A DNA stretch of 7,618 nucleotides from Actinomycetes bacterium. GTDB lineage: Bacteria > Actinomycetota > Thermoleophilia > Gaiellales > Gaiellaceae. Shown piece after piece: positions 1-5,386 of the stretch (positions within the stretch are counted from its first letter, which is position 1; each line of letters begins with the position of its first letter). A program made the translations under genes and the position numbers. Location: contig JANXXF010000499.1 of NCBI GenBank assembly GCA_025350775.1, forward strand, positions 1 to 7,618. The letters are read 5' to 3'. The notes beneath the pieces are model-generated. The model did no database searches. It was not told where the DNA came from and saw only the letters and a program-made list of their open reading frames with translations.

Positions 1-1833
1 GAGGCCGACCCGGTGCGCTGTGTCGTGCACCTCGAACCACTGCTCCGTGTTCACCTTGTCGGGGCAGAGAGTCGCGCGCACCTCGTCGTCGAGGATCTCG
101 GCGGCAGTGCCGGGCAGTGAGCCGAGGCCCTCCGCCCGCAGGATCGTCAGGTATTCCTCGAGCGGGAGCCCGAGGGTCGCCGCGCCCTGCCACACCTCGA
201 GCGCGCTGAAGGCGTGGACGTGAATGCCCGGGACAGCCTCCTTCACCGCCCTCAGGATGGCGATGTAGGTCTCGCCGGTGAAGGCCGGATGGATGCCGCC
301 CTGCAGGCACACCTCGGTGCCGCCGCGCTCCCACGCCTCGACCACGCGGCGGACGATCTCCTCGATCGGCACGAGATAGGCCGGGCCGCGCAGGTTCTCG
401 GCGAGCTTGCCCTTCGAGAACGCGCAGAAGGAGCACTTGAAGTAGCAGACGTTCGTGTAGTTGATGTTCCGCGTGACGACGTAGCTGACGGTGTCGCCGT
501 TGACTTCGCGGCGCAGCGCGTCGGCGGCGGCGAAGACGGCACGGCGGTCGTCGCCGCGCGCAGCGAAGAGCGCGACGAGGTCGTCCTCGGTCAGCTCGCT
601 GCCCTCCCGCGACTTCGCGAGGGCCTCGCGTACGCCGTGGTCGCGGGCCTTGGCGGCGCCGTCGGTGACGGTGCGCGGCTGCAGCGCGTCGGCCTCGCCG
701 GGCGACCAGGAGCCCTCGCGGGCGAAGCCGGAAGCGTCGACCGAGCGCAGGACGGGCGTCACGAGCGCTGCGTCGACCCAGCGCGGCAGGTCGGCAACGA
801 AGTCGGGATAGAGGGGTAGCCGTGGCACAAGCTCGAGGCCCTGCCCGCGGGTGGCGCTGTCGAGCAGCACGAGGTCGGGCCACGGCGCTTCGGGATTGAC
901 GTGGTCGATCGTGACCGGCGAGACGCCGCCCCAGTCGTCGATGCCAGCGTCGAGCAGCCGTGGGAAGCCCGCGTAGGAGAGGTTCGGCGGGCACTGGATG
1001 TGCATCGCCGGGCCGAGGATCACCCGCGCGGCCGCAGCCGTCCAGAGCAGGTCGTCCAGGGAAGGCTCGGGCGCGTCGTGCATCTTCGTATCGGGTTTCG
1101 CCCGGAAGTTCTGGACGATCACCTCCTGGATGTGCCCGTGACGGTCGTGGCTCGCCTTGATCGCAAGCAGCGTCTCGACGCGCTCCTGCCGCGTCTCGCC
1201 GATGCCGACGAGGATGCCCGTCGTGAACGGCACAGCCAGCTCGCCGGCCAGCTCGAGCGTCTCGAGCCGCACCGCCGGGTGCTTGTCGGGCGAGCCGAAG
1301 TGCGGGCCGCCACGCTGCGAGAGCCGCTCCGATGAGGTCTCGAGCATGATCCCCATCGACACCGAGACCTCACGCAGCATGACCAGGTCGTCGCGGGTCA
1401 GCACACCGGGATTGAGATGGGGCAGCAGCCCGGTCTCGTCGAGCACGGCCTTCGCGGCGCGCACGAGGTACTCGAGCGTCGTTTCGCAGCCGAGCGCGGC
1501 GAGCTCCTCGCGCGCCGCCTTGTAACGCAGCTCCGGCTTGTCGCCCAGCGTGAAGAGGGCCTCGTGACAGCCGGCAGCCGCTCCGGCGCCGGCAACGGCG
1601 AGCACCTCGTCGATCGTCAGGTAGGCGCGCTCGCCCCTCTTCGGAGGCTGCGCAAACGTGCAGTAATGGCACACGTCGCGACAGAGCTTCGTCAGCGGGA
1701 TGAAGACCTTCGGCGAGTAGGTGACGACCGATCCGGTGCCGAGCGCGCGCAGGCGGCGAGCCTCGGCGAGCAACTCGTCGAGCGGTGCGTCGAGGATCGC
1801 GAGATCCGGCACATGGGCGGCGCGGCTGGCCAC
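1..1833 (-). CDS. fbiC: FO synthase, fused CofG-CofH radical SAM enzyme (FbiC), 3' end outside window
   Basis: Makes FO (7,8-didemethyl-8-hydroxy-5-deazariboflavin), the chromophore of coenzyme F420, from tyrosine and the pyrimidine intermediate of riboflavin synthesis. The minus frame is open without interruption from 1833 to base 1 (611 codons). It has two radical SAM modules, each with a CX3CX2C iron-sulfur motif: CRDVCHYC at residues 51-58 (CofG half) and CYFKCSFC at 463-470 (CofH half). Other family signatures are the VFIPLTKLC stretch before the first cluster and QGGIHP near 511-516. Full-length homologs have roughly 770-850 residues, so the C-terminal part of the CofH domain lies beyond the left edge. 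The start is uncertain: GTG at 1833 is chosen because a TACCAT box lies 7 nt upstream and no Shine-Dalgarno is visible, which suits a leaderless mRNA. GTG at 1812 and TTG at 1854 are alternatives. Known: FbiC is the actinobacterial fusion; archaea usually keep CofG and CofH separate. Confidence 0.95.
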   Translation of the reverse strand, partial: MASRAAHVPDLAILDAPLDELLAEARRLRALGTGSVVTYSPKVFIPLTKLCRDVCHYCTFAQPPKRGERAYLTIDEVLAVAGAGAAAGCHEALFTLGDKPELRYKAAREELAALGCETTLEYLVRAAKAVLDETGLLPHLNPGVLTRDDLVMLREVSVSMGIMLETSSERLSQRGGPHFGSPDKHPAVRLETLELAGELAVPFTTGILVGIGETRQERVETLLAIKASHDRHGHIQEVIVQNFRAKPDTKMHDAPEPSLDDLLWTAAAARVILGPAMHIQCPPNLSYAGFPRLLDAGIDDWGGVSPVTIDHVNPEAPWPDLVLLDSATRGQGLELVPRLPLYPDFVADLPRWVDAALVTPVLRSVDASGFAREGSWSPGEADALQPRTVTDGAAKARDHGVREALAKSREGSELTEDDLVALFAARGDDRRAVFAAADALRREVNGDTVSYVVTRNINYTNVCYFKCSFCAFSKGKLAENLRGPAYLVPIEEIVRRVVEAWERGGTEVCLQGGIHPAFTGETYIAILRAVKEAVPGIHVHAFSALEVWQGAATLGLPLEEYLTILRAEGLGSLPGTAAEILDDEVRATLCPDKVNTEQWFEVHDTAHRVGL

Positions 1834-1840
1834 GCCTGTG

Positions 1841-1846
1841 ATGGTA
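1841..1846 (-). promoter_or_regulatory. Candidate -10 box (TACCAT) for leaderless fbiC transcription
   Basis: On the minus strand TACCAT is followed by 7 nt and then the GTG chosen as the fbiC start. A TANNNT box at this distance puts the transcription start at or next to the initiation codon, as is common for leaderless genes in Actinobacteria. A TTGACA hexamer lies just upstream (1849-1854), but its 2-bp spacing is far too short for it to act as the -35 of this box. Position-based inference only. Confidence 0.45.
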
Positions 1847-1906
1847 CGTGTCAACGGCGGGTGGGTACCGGCCGAGCACCAGATGTTTGGCACTCGCGCC
1901 GCGCGG

Positions 1907-1920
1907 GAATCTCCTGATTC
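1907..1920. repeat. Short inverted repeat in the divergent intergenic region
   Basis: GAATC, a TCCT spacer and GATTC form a perfect 5-bp inverted repeat about 40 bp upstream of the secreted Ig-like protein gene, in the 126-bp gap between it and fbiC. It could be an operator half-site pair or a small mRNA hairpin. A repeat this short can arise by chance. No well-spaced -35/-10 pair could be assigned for the plus-strand gene; a TTGGCA at 1887-1892 lacks a partner at 16-18 bp. Confidence 0.25.
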
Positions 1921-1947
1921 AACACCATGTGCGGCCGAAGTGACTAC

Positions 1948-1954
1948 GGAAGGA
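1948..1954 (+). promoter_or_regulatory. Ribosome binding site fixing the ATG at 1960
   Basis: GGAAGGA lies 5 nt before ATG 1960. It selects this start over the in-frame ATG at 1927, which would add 11 residues ahead of the signal peptide and has no Shine-Dalgarno sequence. Confidence 0.75.
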
Positions 1955-1959
1955 ATCCG

Positions 1960-3372
1960 ATGAAGCGAGATCAGAGTGGAACCCGCGCTCGTAGCGGTGG
2001 GCGCATGCTGCTCGTGGCCACCGTCGCAGCGGTCGTCAGCGCAGCCGTCATGTCTGCCAGCGCGACCGCCCAGACGACCGCGACAGCGCCGACCAGAACG
2101 GCGTCGCCCTCGATCTCAGGCTCCGCTTCCAAGGGCTCCACGCTGACCGCCTCGCCCGGCACCTGGAGCGGCAGCGCCCCGATCACCTTCACATACTCGT
2201 GGCAGCGCTGCAACAGGACGGGCACGAGCTGCGCCACCATCCCCGACGCCACCTCGGTGACGTACACCGTCGCTGCGGCGGACGTCGGCGGGACGTTGCG
2301 CGTGAGGGTCGCCGCCTCGAACAGCGCTGGCGTCTCAGCGGCACGCTCGGCCGAGACGGCCACCGTCACGGCGGCGTCAGGGCCGGTCAACACGGCCGCG
2401 CCGGCGATCTCGGGCACGGGCGCGCAAGGCCAGATCCTGACCCTGTCGCAGGGGACGTGGACGGGACAGGGCCCGCTGACGTTCAGCTACCAGTGGAAGC
2501 GCTGCGACTCCGCAGGCAACAACTGCGCCGACGCCTCGAACGTCATCGCGTCGAATACGATCACGCTGACCGCGGCGGATGTAGGCAGGACGATCCGCGG
2601 CCTCGTCGTGGCCAGGGACGCGAACGGCGCATCGACAGCAAACTCGCAGCAGACAGTCGTGATCGCCGCGCTGGCAGTCCCTCCCGGCAACACAGCAGCC
2701 CCGGCGATCACTGGCACACCCGCCGTCGGTCAGACACTGACGCTGACCACGGGAACCTGGAACGGCCCGTCGCCGATCACATTCACCTACCAGTGGAAGC
2801 GTTGCGACACGGCCGGCAATGCTTGCACCGACGCATCGAGCGTGATCACGACGAACACGATCGTCCTGACCGCTGCCGACGGCGGTAAGACGATCCGGGG
2901 CGCCGTGTACGCCAGGAACCCGTCGGGTGCGACGGCCTCGGCCACCAGCTCGCCCTCGGCAGCAGTCGTCGCGCCGCCATCCGAACCCGTAGGCGCCATC
3001 AGGTTGCCGAACGGCCGGATCTCCGTCCCCGTCGCGAGCCTCGCGCTGCCGGTACGGCTGATCATCTCGAACGTCCAGTTCACGCCGACGCGCCTCGCGG
3101 GCCGTTCGGCATTCACCCTCAAGGTCTGGGTGTCCGACTCAAACTCACACGCCGTGCGTGACGCAATCGTGCTCGCCACGATGATTCCCTACGGCTGGAC
3201 CGGCCAGCCGGCCGAGACGCGTACAGGTACCGACGGCACCGTTGTGTTCAACGTCAAGCCGACGACCAACATGCCGCTGCGCAACGCGGCGCTCCTGACG
3301 TTCCTGCGCGCCCGCAAGGACGGGGACGACATGCTCGGAGGCATCTCGCGACTCGCCGCCTCATCCAGGTGA
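1960..3372 (+). CDS. Secreted protein with three Ig-like repeats and a distinct C-terminal domain
   Basis: 470 residues, exported. The N-terminus has a charged region (KRDQSGTRARSGGR), a hydrophobic stretch at about 16-31 and a likely signal peptidase I site after ATA (residues 35-37). Three repeats follow at about 44-140, 141-241 and 242-340. Each has the pattern GTW-x(5)-[IL]TF[TS]Y-x-W-[QK]RC, a second Cys seven residues later (Cys pairs 84/91, 182/189, 282/289) and a late AAD-x-G-x-[TL]-[IL]R segment. This is the look of bacterial Ig-like beta-sandwich repeats of cell-surface proteins. Residues 344-470 form a different beta-rich domain with KVWVSDSNSHAVRDA, PYGW, a TGTDGTVVFNV turn and FLRARKDGDD. 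I recall similar C-terminal domains in other Thermoleophilia exported proteins but know no function. There is no LPXTG motif, C-terminal anchor or catalytic motif. An adhesive or structural role is plausible but not shown. Confidence 0.85.
   Translation: MKRDQSGTRARSGGRMLLVATVAAVVSAAVMSASATAQTTATAPTRTASPSISGSASKGSTLTASPGTWSGSAPITFTYSWQRCNRTGTSCATIPDATSVTYTVAAADVGGTLRVRVAASNSAGVSAARSAETATVTAASGPVNTAAPAISGTGAQGQILTLSQGTWTGQGPLTFSYQWKRCDSAGNNCADASNVIASNTITLTAADVGRTIRGLVVARDANGASTANSQQTVVIAALAVPPGNTAAPAITGTPAVGQTLTLTTGTWNGPSPITFTYQWKRCDTAGNACTDASSVITTNTIVLTAADGGKTIRGAVYARNPSGATASATSSPSAAVVAPPSEPVGAIRLPNGRISVPVASLALPVRLIISNVQFTPTRLAGRSAFTLKVWVSDSNSHAVRDAIVLATMIPYGWTGQPAETRTGTDGTVVFNVKPTTNMPLRNAALLTFLRARKDGDDMLGGISRLAASSR
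2194..2990 (+). repeat. Tandem Ig-like coding repeats, period 294-300 bp
   Basis: The conserved Tyr-x-Trp core recurs at bases 2194, 2488 and 2788, so the units are 98 and 100 codons apart. Units 2 and 3 remain close at the nucleotide level: CAGTGGAAGC begins at 2491 and again at 2791, followed by G[CT]TGCGAC in both. Unit 1 is more diverged (TACTCGTGGCAGCGCTGC). The likeliest history is duplication of an ancestral unit, with the 2/3 split the most recent. Confidence 0.8.
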
Positions 3373-3383
3373 GCATCGGCTAA

Positions 3384-3533
3384 CCCCACCTCGGGAATCT
3401 CGCGCATCGCACGGGCCTGGCCCCTCCGCTGGCGAAGGGCACCCAGGCGGTCGTCCTGCAGGCGACCAGGCCGGGCGGCGATGCCGTCCTCGAGGTGAGC
3501 GGCGCGCACCTCGCTCAGATCCGGATCGACTGA
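3384..3533 (+). pseudogene. Coding-like open frame without a start codon, possible gene remnant
   Basis: This fills most of the 175-bp gap between the Ig-like protein gene and the YbaK gene. The frame is open from just after TAA (3381-3383) to TGA (3531-3533), giving 49 residues that include LAPPLAKGTQAVVL and AVLEVSGAHLAQIRID. About 44 of 49 codons end in G or C, as in the real genes here. There is no ATG, GTG or TTG in frame and no Shine-Dalgarno sequence. The frame differs from that of the upstream gene and an in-frame stop separates them, so it is not a simple readthrough tail. I do not recognise the family. It may be the 3' end of a deleted gene, or only compositionally biased noncoding DNA. 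Confidence 0.3.
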
Positions 3534-3535
3534 GC

Positions 3536-3541
3536 TACCCT
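3536..3541 (+). promoter_or_regulatory. Candidate -10 box (TACCCT) for a leaderless YbaK-family mRNA
   Basis: TACCCT, then 6 nt, then the GTG at 3548. No purine-rich Shine-Dalgarno sequence precedes the GTG; the spacer is pyrimidine-rich (CCTCCC). The arrangement matches the actinobacterial leaderless pattern and resembles the one proposed for fbiC. No convincing -35 hexamer was found. Confidence 0.45.
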
Positions 3542-3547
3542 CCTCCC

Positions 3548-4006
3548 GTGCACGCACGGGCGCTCATGTGCTGGCGGAGACTCCGCGAAGCCGGCCTCGA
3601 CATCGAGGTGCAGGAGCTCGCGGAGTCGACGCGCACCGCCGCCGAGGCGGCTGCCGCCGTCGGCTGCGAGACCGGGCAGATCGTCAAGTCGCTGCTGTTC
3701 GTGGTCAAGGCGAAGCCGGTGCTGGTGCTGTGCGCCGGTGACCGGCGGGTCGACCTGGCCAAGCTCGGCGAGGGCGCCGTGCAGGCCCGCCCCGACCAGG
3801 TGAAGTCGGCGACCGGCTACGCCATCGGCGGCGTGCCGCCGCTCGGCCACACGCACCGGCTGCCCACCGTCGTCGACGACTCGCTGCACCGCTTCGAGAC
3901 CGTCTGGTGCGCCGCCGGCACGCCCAACGCAGTGTTCGAGGTTGACCTGGCGGCGTTGATCGCCGCGATCCCGACGGCGGACGTGCGTGATGTCGCCCAG
4001 GCCTGA
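3548..4006 (+). CDS. YbaK/EbsC-family aminoacyl-tRNA deacylase
   Basis: 152 residues, the usual size for a free-standing YbaK/ProX-type trans-editing domain. Known members hydrolyse mischarged tRNAs, for example Cys-tRNA(Pro), in the cytoplasm. Signatures present: the STRTAAEAAAAVGC segment (27-40), the QIVKSLLF block (44-51) with the conserved Lys at 47, and the AIGGVPPLGH loop (92-101) that shapes the substrate pocket. Which tRNA it edits cannot be told from the sequence. GTG 3548 is chosen because the N-terminus then has normal family length and a TANNNT box lies 6 nt upstream; ATG at 3566 is a possible alternative. The stop overlaps the start of the next gene by 17 nt, so the two are probably cotranscribed. 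It is not fused to a prolyl-tRNA synthetase. Confidence 0.9.
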   Translation: MHARALMCWRRLREAGLDIEVQELAESTRTAAEAAAAVGCETGQIVKSLLFVVKAKPVLVLCAGDRRVDLAKLGEGAVQARPDQVKSATGYAIGGVPPLGHTHRLPTVVDDSLHRFETVWCAAGTPNAVFEVDLAALIAAIPTADVRDVAQA

Positions 4007-5108
4007 GTCCGCAGCGGTCGTGATCGTCGGCGGCGGCGCCGTCGGCACGGCGGCCGCCTACCACCTCGCCCGGCTCGGCATCACCGACGTCGTCGTCTGC
4101 GAGCGGGAAACGCTCGGCTCGGGCTCGACGGGCAAGTCGGCGGGCGGCATCCGTCTGCAGTTCGGCGACGAGCTCAACGTCCGCCTCTCGCTGCGCTCCC
4201 TCGCCGAGCTGGAGCGCTTCGAAGAGCTGACCGGCCAGCCGATCGACCTCGTCCAGCCCGGCTACCTCTTCCTGCTCGACGACGAGCGCGACGTCGGGGT
4301 GTTCCGACAGGCGCTCGCGGTGCAGCAGGCGCTGGGCGTGCCGTCCCGCGAGATCACGCCCGCAGAGGCGCGCGAGCTCGTCCCACAGCTCACCCTCGAC
4401 GGCATCGTCACCGCGACCTACTGCCCGCGCGACGGCTACATGACGGCCGACGCCGTCGTGCGCGGCTACGCGGCCGCCGCAGCCGCGCGGGGCGTCCGCA
4501 TCTGTCAGAGCTGTCCGGTCACGGCGATCCGCACCGGCGCGGGCGGCCGCATCGTCGGCGTGGACACCGCCCAGGGCCCGATCGCCACCGACACCGTGAT
4601 CTGCGCCGCCGGCGCCTGGTCGGCGGAGGTAGGCCGGCTGGCGGGCGTCGAGCTGCCCGTCGTGGGCCTGCCGCGCTGGATGCACTTCACGCCCAGCGAC
4701 GGCGGCCTGCCGGCGCGGCTGCCCTTGACGATCGACTTTTCGTCCGGCTTCTACTTCCACCGGGAGGGCGCCGGCCTGGTGTTCGGCGGGCGCGAGCAGG
4801 AGGTCGAGGGCTTGGCCGAGCACGTTGCGCGACGCCTGCCCGTGCTGCTCGAGCTGCCGGTCACCTCGTCCTGGTGGGGCTACTACGAGGTCAGCCCGGA
4901 CGAGAACGCGATCGTCGGGGAGGCCGCGGCGCCCGGCCGCTTCCTCTACGCCACCGGCTTCTCGGGCCATGGCTTCCAGCAGGCGCCTGCCGTCGGTGAG
5001 CACCTCGCCGAGCTCGTCGCGGGCCTCCCGCCCACGCTCGACCTCTCGCCGTTCGACGTCGCTCGCTTCGCGGCCGGCCACGAGCGCCGCGAAGCCTTCG
5101 TCGTCTGA
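3990..5108 (+). CDS. DAO-family FAD-dependent oxidoreductase (sarcosine oxidase beta/glycine oxidase-like)
   Basis: 372 residues, probably cytoplasmic. The N-terminal Rossmann fold has VVIVGGGAVG (10-19, dinucleotide motif Gly14/16/19) and Glu38 at the end of the second strand for the ADP ribose. GSGSTGKSAGGIR (43-55) follows, a signature of the DAO group containing sarcosine oxidase beta subunits and related amine oxidases. ATGFSGHGF (about 321-329), followed by APAVGEHLAELV, is the C-terminal FAD-binding segment. Family members oxidise secondary amines or amino acids using oxygen or an electron carrier. The substrate cannot be inferred: no soxA, soxD or soxG neighbours are present, and the pairing with a tRNA-editing gene gives no pathway. 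ATG 3990 has GGCGGA 8 nt upstream; GTG 3987 would add one residue. Confidence 0.9.
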   Translation: MSPRPESAAVVIVGGGAVGTAAAYHLARLGITDVVVCERETLGSGSTGKSAGGIRLQFGDELNVRLSLRSLAELERFEELTGQPIDLVQPGYLFLLDDERDVGVFRQALAVQQALGVPSREITPAEARELVPQLTLDGIVTATYCPRDGYMTADAVVRGYAAAAAARGVRICQSCPVTAIRTGAGGRIVGVDTAQGPIATDTVICAAGAWSAEVGRLAGVELPVVGLPRWMHFTPSDGGLPARLPLTIDFSSGFYFHREGAGLVFGGREQEVEGLAEHVARRLPVLLELPVTSSWWGYYEVSPDENAIVGEAAAPGRFLYATGFSGHGFQQAPAVGEHLAELVAGLPPTLDLSPFDVARFAAGHERREAFVV

Positions 5109-5169
5109 GCCCGCCGCCGCGACCAGCGGCAGCCCCTGGCCCCGCCCCATCGGCGGCTTCCGCCCGCTC

Positions 5170-5199
5170 TTGAGGGCGAAAGGCAATTTCCCCCATAAA
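5170..5199 (+). promoter_or_regulatory. Candidate promoter ahead of the c-di-GMP riboswitch
   Basis: TTGAGG (5170-5175) and CATAAA (5194-5199) are separated by 18 bp and lie in the most AT-rich stretch of this gap. Each hexamer matches the housekeeping sigma consensus at 4 of 6 positions. Transcription would start near 5206, about 30 nt before the riboswitch. An alternative reading is a motility-sigma promoter with TAAA (5196) and GCCGAT (5210), but the spacer there is 10 nt instead of about 15. The perfect palindrome GCCGATCGGC (5210-5219) lies just downstream and could be an operator. Confidence 0.35.
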
Positions 5200-5234
5200 G
5201 GGTGATAGCGCCGATCGGCCGCCGGCACCACAAC

Positions 5235-5322
5235 GTGAGTACGAAAAAGGCAAACCCGCTGTGAGGCGGGGACGCAAAGCCTGAGGTCTCCAGGACGGAG
5301 ACGGCTCAGCTACCGAACTCGA
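5235..5322 (+). ncRNA. Cyclic di-GMP-I riboswitch (GEMM-I aptamer)
   Basis: The two invariant blocks are present in the right order: GGCAAACC (5249-5256) and GGGACGCAAAGCC (5269-5281). Between them a perfect stem pairs 5255-5260 with 5265-5270 (last pair U-G) and is capped by GUGA, a GNRA tetraloop as expected for docking. The second arm pairs CTGAG (5281-5285) with CTCAG (5305-5309) and GTCTCC (5286-5291) with GGAGAC (5297-5302), with a 5-nt loop and a GG bulge. The conserved CTACCGA (5310-5316) follows. An outer helix can form between GAGT (5237-5240) and ACTC (5317-5320). Anchoring on CAAACC, the position I number as G20 is G. This predicts c-di-GMP rather than cGAMP as ligand, because GEMM-Ib variants carry A there; the numbering is from memory. 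The aptamer ends about 65 nt before the start of a secreted HEXXH protein gene in the same orientation. Confidence 0.9.
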
Positions 5323-5358
5323 TCCGACTGGGCGCGCCCTCGCACCGTCGGCCGCGGG

Positions 5359-5382
5359 TTCTCCATCAAGGACGAAGGAGGA
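5359..5382 (+). promoter_or_regulatory. Possible Shine-Dalgarno-sequestering hairpin, riboswitch expression platform
   Basis: TTCTCC (5359-5364) can pair with GGAGGA (5377-5382), which contains the ribosome binding site, forming six pairs (one U-G) around a 12-nt loop. Upstream, CCGAC (5324-5328) can pair with GTCGG (5347-5351) around the self-complementary GGGCGCGCCC. No U-tract follows either hairpin, so a classic intrinsic terminator is unlikely. Control of translation initiation is the simpler model. The sequence does not say whether ligand turns expression on or off. Confidence 0.35.
5375..5381 (+). promoter_or_regulatory. Strong ribosome binding site deciding between two adjacent TTG starts
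   Basis: AAGGAGG is a near-perfect Shine-Dalgarno sequence. It lies 5 nt before TTG 5387 but only 2 nt before TTG 5384, so the second TTG is preferred. Confidence 0.7.
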
Positions 5383-5386
5383 CTTG

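Noticed and set aside
214..819. Plus-strand open frames within the fbiC region.
   Set aside because: They are antisense to an uninterrupted FO synthase frame with both radical SAM motifs and have no recognisable domains.
1849..1854. Perfect TTGACA as -35 of the fbiC promoter.
   Set aside because: It lies only 2 bp from the TACCAT box and no TANNNT sits 16-18 bp downstream.
5196..5215. Motility-sigma (FliA/WhiG-type) promoter TAAA...GCCGAT.
   Set aside because: The spacer is 10 nt instead of about 15, so it is kept only as an alternative to the housekeeping-type promoter.
3705..5231. Long minus-strand open frame of 508 codons opposite the YbaK and oxidase genes.
   Set aside because: It is antisense to two genes with clear family motifs, its translation is low-complexity Arg/Ala/Gly-rich, and it runs through the riboswitch leader. 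It is a product of high GC at third positions.
5324..5351. Intrinsic terminator after the riboswitch.
   Set aside because: A GC-rich hairpin can form, but no U-tract follows it.
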